A stretch of DNA of 64,000 nucleotides from Pterobdella sp. o SKG-2022 (GCA_964035795.1 OZ038323.1:1963744-2027743); one strand, 5' to 3'. Shown: positions 49,191 through 61,830, numbered from the stretch's first letter. Program-made: numbers and translations. The notes: generated by a model from the letters alone, not told the origin.

Positions 49191-52100
49191 CTATGTTTCA
49201 TGTTAAGTACATAAATATAAATTATCATATATGCACATATATATGTATGCTAATAAGCACATTTAATTTTTATTTATGAATTTAAGCGATTACGGAAGTT
49301 TTTAAAGTTCTGACTATCAACTGAGGTATGAAAGGTATGATATGTATAGAAAAAAATCAATAAAATTTATTTGAATATATGATACATGTCTTGGAAATTC
49401 AAATAAATTTTTCAGTAAAATTGTTAAATTTCATTAACAAGTACAATTTTTTTAAAAAACGGCATTATGAAGCTTTTTGATTTGATGGTACCAAAAATAA
49501 GTTGAATTTTTATATATGAAGAATATTTATTAATGAAATTCAAATTAGTTTCATATGAAAGTAGGAAAATATCTTTTCAATATATTCACAAAGATTCTAT
49601 GTACCGACCTTAGATGCATCTCCTTTCAAGACCTTCTTGTTTCCCCCCTTCTTCTCCTGGGTCTCTAGTCTTATGCATGAAACCTCTTTGCTGTCGCTTT
49701 GCAGTCCTGTGGAAAGAATTAGTTAAGTAAGTGTGTTTCATTTTGTAATAATGTATTCTTCGTAGGAAATTCGAAGTCTTGTAGAAATTTATAGGTTATA
49801 AATATGTATCGTATTTTAAAACACAATTAATTATAAAACCTGTTTTGAAACGTTTACTTTTAAAAAAAATTTAATATTAATTTTTCGAAATTTCATAAAT
49901 TTCCGAACACCAAACACCTCCTCTCTTGGCAAGTCCAGTAACTTTGACGACGAAGGGACATCCGGGCACAAGGACGTTGCAGAACTTAGCACTGATCAGG
50001 TACTCTCCTCTCACTGGAGGCGTGTATGAAACTTCGTACCCTGCGGAAATTATTTGCTTTTTTGTGTATCATGATTTCGGATTTAGTTGTTTGGAAAAAC
50101 CTTTAAATTTAGTAACAACAAAGCCTATAATACTATTATATGACTTAAACATTTTCTCATTTATATTAAACTTCATAGTAACTAAAAAGTTAAACACCCC
50201 ATGAACCCACCATCGTCAGTATCCCCCACAGAGATGGGCACTCTAGCAGGTCCTTCAATCTGGATGCTCAACTGACCTGAGCCTGCCTTCACTGTTCCTA
50301 TGTTGAACTTGCCCAGTCTCCCTGCCAGATGGTCAAACTCGTTGCAGCTTTTTTGAAAATTTCAAACAGACCTAAACAAGCTCATATATATTTCATGATC
50401 TCAAAGTTATTATTAGTTTTAAGTTAAACTATCCAAGAACCCACCAGAACTTCCAGAAGAGAGCCCAGGTCCACTCATGACGACCAAGGCTGGATCTGCT
50501 CCCAGAGTGCCAACCAGAATGGGCAGTGGAGACCCAGGAATGTGGCATTTGTTGAACTTCACTGCCACATAGTAAACTCCATTTTCTTTAGGCACGAACC
50601 TCACCAACCACTCATCTGTATCTATCGACTCCAGAGTCACCTCTCCCTTGTCTCCACTCGGTGTGATCATGTGACTACTCAGATCACCATGACAACCGTT
50701 AGTCTTGACCGAGAAAGTTACAGGCTTCTCAATCTAAAATTCATTTTTCAAATAATAGTTTAAAAATTTGTTAGAATTCTGGAATATTCATTAAATTCCA
50801 CTAAGAACCTTGATAACAATGTGCCACATACCTCAATGCCTCGGTCCCTGAACCCTTGAATAGTAAGGTTTTTGGCTTCAGGACAGTCAGGATCGACTTG
50901 CACAGTGAATGGAGACTTGGGAACATGAATTCCATCGAACTTTATTCCTATGATGTATTCTCCTGCAAAACAACGATCCATTTGTTCATATTTAATTAAT
51001 AGCAACAATAACTCAAGAAGATCAAAGTTTTCAAAACAAATATCACAAATTTATTAATGGATGAAAATCAAGTTAATTATTCGAACCTTCTTTTTCCACA
51101 GTGTAAGCAACATAGACAAAACCAGTAGAGGTGTTTTTGAGGACAATGTTGGCTTTGGAAGGCCCATCCACTGAGACAGTCAGTGCTCCTGATCCTGCCT
51201 CTCTGGTGTACAGGTTAAATTCGTCTGAAAATAAGTTTGAAACTTAATAGTAAAAATTTTTTAATTATAAATGGATGTTGGTGTGAAAAAATTTATAGTA
51301 ATTTTTTGAGAATATGAAGAATTTTCAAGGTACTTTTAACTCCCTGCACTCCCACGTCAGCCCCGATGCCCCCAAACTCCACCTTGTGAGGTCCTCCCAC
51401 TATGGATCCTCCTACCGTGAAGGGCAAAGGACTCCCTGTAACCAATCAAAACTCATCTCACAACTTGTTTGTATTGCTAAAATATTATAATTTCTTTATT
51501 TACAATTTTGAAAGAGAAATAATTTTTATTGTCATTCAATTCAATGAACTGAAGACCAAAAAGAAACGTTAAAAACGTTGAAACACTGCCATGACCCACC
51601 ATTCACATGCACGCCCTTCATCTTGAGACTGAAGATATGCAGGCCTTTTTGTTCAGGGGTGAGTTTCACGATGAATTTGCTTTCAGGCTGGTCCCTCACC
51701 TCACACTGTTCTGATTCCCCATCTGGGTTCGTCAGCACTGCTTCCAGATCTAAGGCACTGCATCCTGAGTTGGTTTTCAAATTATTTATAGAATAATAGT
51801 TTTCAAAATGTATTTCAAAACATTTTCACAACTTTTGGAAATAACTTCATAACATGGCAAGCTTCTCAAATATATTTTTGAAAGTTTCACGCCTTCAACC
51901 TGGCAGGGTGATGTAGAGGTCAGTCCACTTTCCCACTTCCACCATCTCAACCTCCTGCACGTCGATCGATGCAGCCTGTCTCACGTTGCCTCTGCCCTTG
52001 CCTCCCACCGTCAACACGAAGGGACTGTCTGCCGAAGAGGGAGTAATTTTATGATGAATCAAATGCATGAACATGTACGACACTGGGGATATAAGTTTCA

Positions 52101-55100
52101 GAAGATTCTTTAATATGATTTAAGGGTGTATTGTTTGAAACATAATAACTTTCTTTAAGAAATTAACAAAAAAAATTGGACTAGTCATTATTTCGAAATT
52201 ATAAATACAAAATATGTTAAATATCGTGTTGAAGATGCCAGTGAAAACTCTGTTGCAATGACAAATGGTCCAATACTGCTAGACTTGTCTCAACTTATCA
52301 AAACCTAGAACTCCCTATTCATTTAAATCATGCTGCACCATGAATCTTTTGCTGGAACACCCTCATAACAACCTTTACCCCAAAACCACCCATGACAACA
52401 CCCTCATAGACTTACCAGTGACATGCTCTCCCCCATACTTCACCGCAAGAATATATGTTCCAGTTTCAGGAGGGTTGTAGTTTATTTCTGTTTTTTTGTC
52501 TTTTCCTAATTCCTTGTGGTTTATTTCAACCCTGTATGGGCCCTCCATTGACAGAGACAGATCTCCAAAGCCTTGGTGGTGTGGAAAGTTTGGAGATGTG
52601 TTTATTGGTAGTTTTTTGATCATCAGATATAAGAAGCATTATGATTTGCTCATATAATTAGTCTTTTTTGAATAAATGTTTCCTAAAATATTTAAATAAT
52701 CTAGTTTTAACTTATTGTTACAATGTATTTAGTCTACTGTTGAGTTAGAGTTTTATTAAAATAGCTAACTAAGCTAGGTGTAACTTGAACTTAATATCAG
52801 ACACAAAATAACAAAAGTCAAATTTAATACTCCATAACTGAGACATTAGCCACCTGCTTGAGAGATGTCAATTGTGAACTGGTTGTTTTGATTAGCTAGA
52901 GCTTCTGTCACGTTGCCAGAAACTTTAACCTGGAATAGAATGAGGTTGCATGGATAAAAAACTAGTGAGAACTGAAAACATTCGATTAAACTGAGTAAAA
53001 AATGATAGAAATAAATTAAAACCCGACTAAAATAGATTAATTCTGTTTTAAGTTCTAGGTTTGTTACAATGTGTAGCTGGTGTAACCTTGGTGTGGTCAC
53101 ATAGCTGCTCATCTTTGACTTTGAATTCGACAGGTGAGAATGACATCTTGTGTCCATCCTTGTTGACGTCTATCATATATTTGCCTGCTAATCGTGGCTG
53201 GAAGTTTGTGAGAGCTGTGGATGAAAGGTTAGATTTTGACTTATGACTGATTAAAAAGTTTAAGTTTACTTAACATTCATAAAAGATAATTTATTTTATG
53301 ATGTTATATAGGATATTTAAAATAAAAAATCATCACTAAGGTATCGCTTCATTATTTTTAAAAATCTTCACCAGTTATCTTGTTTCGCTTGTGTTAAACA
53401 CACCGGTGCTTATCGAAAATTATAACAAAAAATTTGTCTCAAATCATCTTTTCAAAAAGTTTTGAATCAGAAAAAGGTTTAAACAAAAATTCATTTAATG
53501 ACTCAAGGCACAGCTGCAAAAATAGAATAGAAACGTCTTACAAACCGCGTTAAGCAGACATAAAATTGTAACAACACTGAATGAAACTATAAAACTTTAA
53601 ACGAACTGAGCTTCCCCTTGGGAGAAATGGTGAGATGGGCCTGCAGCATGTTCCCCTGCGGAGGTTTGATGTAGGCGATGATGCCAGTCAAGTCAGTCAC
53701 GTCTGCATCCAACTCACAATCACCTGCCCCTTGCACCAAGTAGTTTGTTTTCTTGGTTCCTTGCCCTGCGGTTGTTTGGTGGTTGTGAAGGAAATTTACA
53801 ATTAGATTCAATTACTTACAATAAAATTAATTCGAATAAATAACTTGCTAGAAATTGATTAAATTTTTTTATACTTATCGAATTATCGATTGTATTCAGT
53901 AAAGTATATTAAGATAACCAGATATTTTGGCACTGAATGGAGACCCAGGAATGGCAACATCACCCACTCTCACATCAAGAAGGTACTCGCCAGGAGTGAG
54001 TGGTGTGTACTCCACTGCAAAAATTTACAGGGTTCCAGAAATATTAAAATATTCAAAAAGTTCATTGCTCTACGTTTGTATAAAAACTAATACATATATA
54101 ATTTGATGGACTCTCCTCATTAATTACACAGTACCAGAGTGAGAATTTTGAAGTAGAACAAAATTAGTTGATATGAAATCGAATAACTGCTAAATTTCAT
54201 TTAAAAATGTTCGAAGACCCTAAAACATATGACCAACCTATCCAGCCATTTGTTTCCTCCTTCACTGTTGGTTCTGCTTTTTCTGGGCCTTCCACTCTCA
54301 CTTCCAAGGTTTTGGCTGTTTCAATATTGAAGGATATATTAAACCCATGAATGATATCCACGAACTATATTTTTGTATCAATAAATCCAACTTTCAAAGA
54401 GATATAATCGTGTTTGAAGTAACTTTTCAAAATATAACAAGAAACAATGGCATGATAAAAATATATACCTGTATAAACTATGAAACAAAAGTTCAAGAAA
54501 CTCCAATAAAAAAACTTATTAAATTTTAACTAATTTTTTGTTTTTTTACAATACTAAGTTACTTTTCAAAGCTCAAGGCGATACGCAAAAAATTTCAGTT
54601 CAAATAGGTTGGTGATCGGTGAAAAGGGAAAGTGTAGAATCGTAAAGATCTACAATATAACAAATGAAGACTGTCCAATATTTTAAGTTTTTTCTAAAAA
54701 ATATTCCACTTTTTCAAAATAAACATTTGTGTTGATGAATACTTAAACTTTGGTATCTTTCTCAATCATCGGAGAGTCTAAAGAATACAAAAGACTCAAC
54801 CATTTGTTTCGATATTTTAGTTTCAAGCCACCATATTTCATCACTAAATTTGATATCTTTCAACTTAAAAATCTTCAATGATGCCACAAGCTTATGAGGA
54901 AGCTTCAATAAATATCATCATTATGATCTCTGTAATTTGTTTACTCAATTTTTTTACTATAGTTCCCTTTTATATTTATTACTCTACAGCAGTTCGTCAT
55001 ATAAGAACATCACTGACTTAATGTCTTAGCTCTGGTCACATGGAAACGAGCTTTCTTGCCACTGAATCCCTGGTACAGACCCGAGCCATATGACGTTATT

Positions 55101-58100
55101 GTAGCGTCTCCAATCTTGCCCACGTTCATCCTCACTTGTGAGCCTGGTGGGGTTGTGTTTCTAATTCATTCTTTGTTATTGTGGTCGTTAAGTGGTATTT
55201 GAAATAAATAAGTATCTATGTCTTGGTAAGGTTACTTATGTCAATAACGTTATGGTTGAATTTTGAATAAATTTATTAGGAAAGTTCATATTGGTTTGTT
55301 TTTTGGAAATGTAGCTCACATGTCAACACTACTAATATAGCGCTTCAGCATCCGAATCGGTAGCTAACACTCAACCAAAAAATATTTGAAATGAATATAA
55401 GTTTTAAAAAATGATTGTTTATATAATGTTTTAAAACATTACATACAAAACCAAATAATTATAACTCGTCCAGCCCAGGAATCAAACCTGGCATCTTGGA
55501 CCGGCCCAATACTCTGCCCATTCAGCTATATAATCAATTCATGCTCAAATGTTGACTCATTAACTCTAAATTGTTTTAATTTTTAATTTTAAATTATTTA
55601 ATTAAATTCAATTTCTTCAACTTCCATTCATTTTTATTAATGATTTCATGCAGGTTACCTAATCACTTGGCCATCAAAACAAAACATTTTGCTGCAGGCT
55701 TGGAAGCATCATTAGTAAGTGATTTATTTGATAAACTTTTTATCTTCCAATTTAACTAGTAAAATATTGGAATTTAATTGTTTAATATTAAAATGTTTGA
55801 TATAACTTGAGTTTTTCCAAAGTGATATAAATCACACGAACTTTTATGAACCGAGAGTTCAGCGTGAAGTCAACTTTCAAACTCTCACTAATAAAACAGT
55901 TTCAACTAAGCGTAAATAAGTTTTTTCAACTAAATATTTCTTTAAACTACCCACAAAAACTACACAACACCACCTCCACTTCACACAAAGACCAGTCTAT
56001 CAAAACACCGAGAGTATCCTGGTGAACCTCATAACAACCAGTTTTGTCTTACAGGACTGTTTTAAAATCATTTTTCACCCAAACACATCATTAACCTATC
56101 AAAACACATTACAACACACTATGACACAACACACAGGTTCACCATACCCCAGACAACATTACCGACTCTACCCCACCACACCTCACCAAACCACCAGATC
56201 TTCATGCTCCATCACAGTCCACATTCCTCTACCCTACCAAACAGCACCACTACACTCCACCTCTTACTAGAATTTACATCCTACCCACCACCACACTCTA
56301 CACCTCAATATAATTTAGATCTTACCCACCATTCCATTCCACACTCCAACAAACTCTCTCCCAACACCATCCTCCACCTTACCTTCAAACGACTGATCAT
56401 TGAGATTAAGACTCATCTCATGAATTCCTGCAGTTTTGGGCTCGTAAAGGATGCTCACAGAACCATCCTTGTTCGCATGCAGGTACTCCAGACTGGGGTC
56501 AACTTGAGCCACTGGCATTCTATGGGTTGTTATGATATTATTGGTGTTTATTATTATTATTGTTTTTTTTTTGATTATTTTAATTATATTTTTATGATTT
56601 CGTTATATTTTGGCTGTTATGCTTTAAATTTTTCAGCTGTCATTTTATTTCATTATTTATTGTTGTTTTCCTTCAACATAATGTTCGGATCAAAGTTGCC
56701 GGGTTTGATCACTTGTCGGGCCAACATAAAAAAATTTTAAGAATATAGAAGGTAAAAAAAAAGCTTTTGAATACCGCAATATAAAAACAATGTACCTTCA
56801 AATTTATCAGCAAAATTTTGTTTTGCGGAAAAAACTTTAGAATGAGAGACTGGCGCCAAAGTGACTTTCATCTGAAATAAAATCTTAAGCCGCCATTATG
56901 AGTTTTAGGAGCGGCGATCGTTGCAGCTGATATTTTTAATACGAAAAAAAATCTTTATAGCTTTTCACAGTTTAAAAAAAAAGTAGCTAAATAATTAGAA
57001 AACTTTGGACTAGCGATGCCGAAGTGTTTTAGTCGAGGTGTTGCAACATTGTCTTACTCACAATATACAACGTCTCAATCTCTTGCTTTATCTCCTTTAT
57101 AATCAATTAATTCTTGATTAATTCAAAAATTTTAGCTGTAAACTTTTGTTAATACTTCTTAACTTTCAAGATGAACTAATTTGTTAAGCCAGTATAAAAA
57201 ATTAATATCAAATAAAATAATTTTTTAAATTTAAAACGCTATTTTAAAAAACTTTTGAAACCGTTTTTTTGGCGATTTTCTCCTTCTCTTTCGAGTTACC
57301 CTTGTATTCAATCTTTCCAGTGTTTTCGATGTGTTATTAAAAAACAATAAATCTGTTGCAAAATTACATTCGAAGCTGGTGTCTTAATCAAATGGCGAAA
57401 GAAGTTCACTCTTGAATGATATGTGAGGAATGAGTAAGAAGTTTGGAAGAATGTGGAATGAATGAATGGAAAGAAGATTATGAATAAATATATATCTGAA
57501 TCTGGAGAGAAGCCGTACACCGGCGAACGAAGATCTTTGAAAATATTTGAACACTCAATTTTATCTCTATTTTTGTCTCTTCGTAAACCCTTATAAATAA
57601 ATAAATATATATCTGAATGGAGTTATGGATGAATATTTGAATAAAATTATGAATAATACTTATAGATAAGATGATAAATAAATACAAATAGTCATAATGA
57701 AAAATATAAATAGATAGCAAAAACGAATTAAAAAATAAATTAATTAATCAAAAATACTAGTAATAAAAACAAACAAAAAAAATACACACAACAATCCTTC
57801 AAAAGCAACGCATGCTCAGACAGAAATATGCTGTATAAGAACTGACAGAGTATTCAAAAAGTTGGATGCATAGAGCAGCCATCTTTAAATCTTACAACTC
57901 TTCAAATCTTCCAGTTATGTTTCTTGCTACTTTTATTGTAACTTTTATTTCGAAGTTATTTCAAAATGCATTTATTTTTTTAAGTAACCTTCTATTGTGC
58001 AAATAATATTTATATCGACTTTTTAATTTTTTCGCCAAAATCCATTTTCTTGAGTTTTTAACCAGCCCTCACAATACTGACAGCCTCAGACTGCTCCAAC

Positions 58101-58119
58101 AGTGGGGTCGAGATCAGCT
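48470..58119 (-). CDS. FLN: Filamin, C-terminal half (hinge 1 to repeat 24)
   Basis: Filamin is an actin cross-linker that dimerises through its last Ig repeat and binds membrane receptors through the second rod. Twenty-two exons join in phase: 58119(?)-58073, 56871-56796, 56511-56383, 55143-55018, 54315-54238, 54014-53919, 53765-53607, 53214-53087, 52929-52854, 52571-52416, 52028-51900, 51764-51600, 51435-51334, 51224-51087, 50962-50832, 50733-50445, 50321-50211, 50040-49918, 49706-49609, 49190-49112, 48798-48718, 48579-48470. They encode Ig-filamin repeats matching vertebrate 16 to 24, with hallmarks VPKSPFTV, IPGSPLP and GxGL. Stop TGA at 48472-48470. The actin-binding CH domains and rod 1 lie outside the window. 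The first two exons are the least certain. Confidence 0.93.
49609..49706 (-). CDS. FLN: Filamin hinge 2 exon
   Basis: Encodes a short polar linker LQSDSKEVSCIRLETQEKKG and the start of repeat 24 (LKGDASK). A brief hydrophilic hinge before the dimerisation repeat is typical of filamins; this is where calpain cleaves the vertebrate protein. Confidence 0.85.
49918..50733 (-). CDS. FLN: Filamin repeats 22 and 23 (three exons)
   Basis: 50733-50445 is the largest filamin exon seen (289 bp): VTFSVKTNGCHGDLSSHMI, FVPKENGVYYVAVKFNKCHI, PGSPLPILVG and GPGLSSGSS. 50321-50211: KFNIGTVKAGSGQLSIQIEG, PARVPISVGDTDDG. 50040-49918: YEVSYTPPVRGEYLISAKFC and VPGCPFVVKVTG. The acceptor at 50321 was chosen because it alone keeps frame and matches human spacing exactly. 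Confidence 0.9.
50832..51224 (-). CDS. FLN: Filamin repeat 21 and start of 22
   Basis: 51224-51087: EFNLYTREAGSGALTVSVDG, PSKANIVLKN, VYVAYTVEKEG. 50962-50832: EYIIGIKFDGIHVPKSPFTV, then NLTIQGFRDRGIE. Repeat 21 is the high-affinity partner for integrin beta and migfilin in vertebrates; its CD face sequence (GALTVSVDGPSK) is kept. Confidence 0.9.
51334..51764 (-). CDS. FLN: Filamin repeat 20 and start of 21
   Basis: 51764-51600: LEAVLTNPDGESEQCEVRD, FIVKLTPEQKGLHIFSLKMK and VHVNG. 51435-51334: GSPLPFTVGGSIVGGPHKVE and FGGIGADVGVQGVK, closing repeat 20 and opening 21. Confidence 0.88.
51900..52929 (-). CDS. FLN: Filamin repeat 19 and start of 20
   Basis: Exons 52929-52854 (VKVSGNVTEALANQNNQFTI, DISQAG), 52571-52416 (FGDLSLSMEGPYRVEI, PPETGTYILAVKYGGEHV) and 52028-51900 (DSPFVLTVGGKGRG then SIDVQEVEMVEVGKW). 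Repeat 19 is the main binding repeat for integrin tails in vertebrates; the GGLSLS-like strand C is conserved as GDLSLS. Confidence 0.88.
53087..53765 (-). CDS. FLN: Filamin repeat 18 (53765-53607, 53214-53087)
   Basis: NYLVQGAGDCELDADVTDL, YIKPPQGN, then NFQPRLAGKYMIDVNKDGHK and FSPVEFKVKDEQLC. Repeat 18 is a partner of 19 in vertebrates with an atypical first strand, matching the weak N-terminus here. Donor GTTCGT after 53607 keeps phase 1. Confidence 0.8.
53919..55143 (-). CDS. FLN: Filamin repeat 17 (exons 55143-55018, 54315-54238, 54014-53919)
   Basis: GSQVRMNVGKIGDATITSYG ends repeat 16 and starts 17, then GLYQGFSGKKARFHV, LEVRVEGPEKAEPTV, VEYTPLTPGEYLLDVRVGD and IPGSPFSAKIS. The donor after 55018 (GTCAGT) was chosen because it gives the exact length of the human strand order. 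Confidence 0.85.
55440..55545 (-). mobile_element. tRNA-like SINE fragment in a filamin intron
   Basis: The minus strand has TATAGCTGAATGGGCAGAG (A-box-like), then GGTTTGATTCCTGGGC (B-box) and a matching arm. The anticodon stem is imperfect. It differs from the two Ile-type SINEs and lacks a visible tail or target duplication. Confidence 0.5.
56383..58119 (-). CDS. FLN: Filamin hinge-1 region and repeat 16 (three exons)
   Basis: 56511-56383 clearly encodes repeat 16: VAQVDPSLEYLHANKDGSV, YEPKTAGIHEMSLNLND, parallel to the vertebrate block ending GLHEMDI. 56871-56796 (MKVTLAPVSHSKVF, FADKFE) joins it in phase 1. 58119-58073 (ELISTPLLEQSEAVSI, strong donor GTGAGG) joins in phase 0. These two lack Ig hallmarks, as expected near hinge 1, and their assignment is tentative. 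Confidence 0.6.
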
Positions 58120-58542
58120 CTTGTTTCAAGGCATGATTTGTGAAAGTTTATTGAACTTCACTATCTGCTTATTAGTGTATTGTTTGTATTATATTTCAAA
58201 TTTTTGAATTGTATTTTCTTTTTGGTTTTGTATTTCCCTTTTTTGTATTTTATTCCCCTTTTTTGTATTGTATGTTTTTCTTTTGTATTGCATTTCACCT
58301 GTTGTGTTGTATTTCTCTCTTTTGTAATTTAATTCACTTTGTTGTGTTGTATGTCACAGAATTGTATTTTATTTTTTCTGCTTTGAAGCTTAGAACTTGT
58401 AAAAACTCAGAAATATATGCATAAGATGTAAGAGTGTTTTAGTTTATTTTTTTGTATTGTATTGTTATTAAATTTTTTTATATTTCTTATTTATTGGATT
58501 GTGTTGTATCGAACCTCGGTACAATATCAGCGCCATTTTATG

Positions 58543-58663
58543 GTACTGTATTGTATTTTATTGTATAGTGTTGTATTGTATTGTATTGTATTGTATTGTA
58601 TTGTATTGTATTGTATTGTATTGTATTGTATTGTATTGTATTGTATTGTATTGTATTGTATTG
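58543..58663. repeat. (TATTG)n pentanucleotide array
   Basis: About 18 perfect copies of GTATT from 58571 to 58662 preceded by imperfect units. Cys-Ile-Val-Leu-Tyr repeats in its frames are artefacts. Imperfect TTTTGTATT units already start near 58200, suggesting the seed of the expansion. Confidence 0.95.
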
Positions 58664-59960
58664 ACCTCTATACAACTCCGCGCAACTGATCCTTGATGTT
58701 ATCTTATTCTTATCAAATATCCAAATAACACCACAACTTTTGCTGCAAACTTTCACATTTTCACCCTCGCTTCTCTGCGATAAAGTGTTATTATTACCTT
58801 TTGAAAAAATTCAAACATAAGTTCACTTTTTGCATACTTAAAAGGGAAACAACATTCAAGGGGTGTTGCAGAAAATAACGAAAATGTTTGATTTTTTAGT
58901 ACAAACATTTCTATTTCATTACACTTGGGTACTTACTATTGTTTTTATTATTATTTATTTTTTTTTTTTTCAACAACTTTTTATTTTTATTTATTTGATT
59001 GCATTCTCACTCGATTTTTAAATCATTAAGTGCATGCAAGCAGATTTTCATGAACGATGTTTTGAATTCGCTGTTGGTAATTTTGCATTTCTTTTGAAAT
59101 TATTCTCAAAATGTTTTAATTATTTCCTCTGTGTTTTGATTGTTATTATTTACGCAATTATTTTTTATTATTCTCACCAAGTTTTTCATTATTATGATTC
59201 ACCTTATTTTATTCATGTCTTTTTATTCTCCATATTGTTTCATCACTATTTTTATTAGTATTTATTTCATTTAATTTTTTTTTTTTATTTTTATTGTTTT
59301 TTTTATTATGTTTCGTTCAAAGTGAAAAATGAAAATGCTTACATCAAAAGGCAGATTTGAGTTGTAAACAAGAATAAAAACAATAATAATAATAATTAGA
59401 TGAACATTTTTTTATTTCTGTTGTTGCGTTCTCAATCGTCTGTAACCAATTTCATAGGAAAGGTTATGTTGTTTTTCAGTCTATTTCCCAAAGTTTGAAG
59501 CCGAGTTTCAAAACGAATTTGATCGAAAAATGTATAGTTTAATTTTAATATTACTAGTTTATCGAATTTTTATGAAAATCTTTTATATTAAATCATAAAA
59601 ATGAGCTTTTTTGAAGAATATTAGTTTGAAAGGATATTCAATAAATAAAAATAACTTTTCTCAAAATCTATATGAGAAAGTATATTTCTTAAATAATTGA
59701 TAATAATATTTTCCAAATAGTACATATCACATTCTTTTATTATCTTAAAGGCGAGAAAGAAAACAAGATGGGAGCTTGTGTGAGGATCAGATACCGAGTG
59801 GTGAAATACATTTGAATCTATGAAAACCATTGTATGGATTATAATATACCAGACTTGAGACAGACTCTAGACGTTGAATAAAATTTGAAACAGCAATGCT
59901 TCTATAATATTTTTGATGCAGACTTTTGATGGAGGTGATGTCTTGCACATTATTGGAGAA

Positions 59961-60057
<97 letters not shown>

Positions 60058-60058
60058 T
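59961..60058. repeat. (GAT)n trinucleotide array
   Basis: About 32 perfect copies. Poly-Met, poly-Asp and poly-Ile frames are artefacts. Confidence 0.97.
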
Positions 60059-61249
60059 GTACCATTGAACGGGGTGTGAGGATGGTGATTTTAATACAAC
60101 TGTACCAGAATTTTATTTTTTAAAACTATTATTCAGGTTGTTGACTTGGTTATTTAAATATAGTTTTGTTACGTGTTTTTCAATTATCATTACAAATTCT
60201 CATTATCGAGGTTCTACTCTGTGAAATTTTTGTTCTATTTGTATTGGGATATTATTATATAAAGATTATCATTATTTCATCCATTAATATTATTTATCTT
60301 CATAGCTTACTTTTGTTTTTTTTCAGTGCATACTTGTATCATTTTTACATTTCTATTCGTGTGAATTTAAAGATAATATTTCAATTCCTTATTATCAATC
60401 TTTTTGATATTATTATTATTATTCATTTTATTATTTTTATTATTAATGCTTCATTTTGTTGTTGATATGATTTTATTATGAAGTGTGGATGATGGATGGT
60501 GGTATGTAATGAAGTGGAGGAATTTGATGCAAATTAATCTATCTACAAGTCTGAGTGTTTTCTTATGATGCTTAACAATAGGCCCACAATATTTGTTTTT
60601 TTGAAAGAATAATAATAAGCCTTTTATTTTTTTTAATTTTTATAACATTTTTATTGAATTTAATAGTTCTAGGGCTTTACATTTTAATCAAAATCTCATT
60701 ATATTTTCTCCACCATCTTTAACTTAAGACTCCCATGTTTCTTCATGTAGGTGAGAAACACACCCTATCTTCACCATCAGGCTGCTTAGCTTGGTTTTGG
60801 GTTTATTTTCGCCGATAAAGCACTTTTACTACGAACCTAGTTTGATGAAAGTAAATTGGTGAATTGCTCATGAGGGCTTTCCAAAGAGTCACAGAAAAAC
60901 AAAATGCTAAGAGCTTTAAACTACGAGTAGCAGCATGCCCAGTTCTTTTTACTGACGTTTTCTACTCACATTCTAAACTCTCTCTTCATTAAACATTTTA
61001 CTCCTTCTTTGCCCTTAATTCGTAGTTTTTTATATTCAACTGAAGAGAAAGTTCACCAAGACCAAAGTGGGGTTTGTTGGCAGTCTATTAAAATAAAATC
61101 TTCCTTTTGTGGTAACTCTTGACAGCACCACACTTTATGTTTCAAGTTTAAAATCTAGGTAATCACTTCAGCTCAAATTTATAATTTACATTTTCCATCT
61201 CTCAAATAATTTATTTTTTCAATTTTCTTAACCACGATAATATCTCTCT

Positions 61250-61830
61250 TTTATAAATTCCCTCACCATTTTTCCAGCTCTTTCTGGCTTGCACTACTGT
61301 AACTTTCCCCTTAAAGCCAACAAACTATCGAATGATCAGTTATCAATTGTTTCAAAACCATGTGACCAAAAAGTCCCTTCAAGCCGATTGATTATCTCTG
61401 GACATTATTGGTCTTCTACACTGGTTGCCAATTGTCTTAAGACGCCAGTTTAACTTCTTTGAATTAAAACCTGCATTCTGAAAGTAAGGTCAACAAACAC
61501 AAATTATTTATTTCAAAAAAGAGTCACGAAGCTTTTTGTAAGACTAGCTTACATTATCAAATGATGTACCACTTCGTGACTCTTTTAATATAAATACTTT
61601 GTGTTTGTTGACCTTACAATTTGATTTAGGCTATAAACTCCTTCTGCATTCTGAAACTTTTATAGTCTGTCTTTATGCTATTCCTTTGCAGAAGAAATCA
61701 TGAACTGCCTGAATCTCTTCATTTTTGGTACCACCATCATCCCTCACCAAGCCTCACATCATCATCTTCTTTCAAAAGTTTTCGTGTATTTCTCAAAACG
61801 CATTTATAATATTTCTCACTGAATGTTTTT
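61250..61830 (+). mobile_element. CR1/L2-type LINE tail, split by a palindromic insertion
   Basis: Scattered frames give LLHWLPIVLRRQF (about 61420-61460), the usual HWLPxxxRxxFK box near the end of such RT proteins, and after the insertion NHELPESLHF with FKSFRVFLKTHL (about 61695-61810), the W-N-x-LP...LKTHL terminus. Heavily decayed. Confidence 0.65.
61484..61643 (-). mobile_element. 160-bp palindromic insertion with 13-bp target duplication
   Basis: CTGCATTCTGAAA occurs at 61471-61483 and 61644-61656. The insert has outer arms AAGGTCAACAAACACAAA and TTTGTGTTTGTTGACCTT, inner arms GAGTCACGAAG / CTTCGTGACTC and a core TTGATAAT, GTAAG, CTAGT, CTTAC, AAAAAGCTTC (minus strand). Here GAAA has become AAAA. 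Confidence 0.8.

Larger units (their letters stand above)
58150..61250. other. Filamin intron or upstream DNA, microsatellite-rich
   Basis: No exon recognised. It contains the TATTG and GAT arrays listed separately and long T-rich tracts (58930-59300). Upstream filamin exons for repeats 15 and earlier are not visible up to 64 kb. Confidence 0.5.

Noticed and set aside
55980..56310. Thr/Pro/His-rich plus-strand frames
   Set aside because: The sequence is a C/A-rich low-complexity intron just upstream of filamin repeat 16 exon, with no splice or family evidence.
57501..57535. Plus-strand EKPYTGE, like a C2H2 zinc-finger linker
   Set aside because: No Cys or His pairs on either side; seven residues can occur by chance or be a tiny scrap.
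58462..60123. Frames over the TATTG and GAT arrays (poly-Met, poly-Ile, Cys-Ile-Val-Leu-Tyr)
   Set aside because: Pure microsatellite translations.
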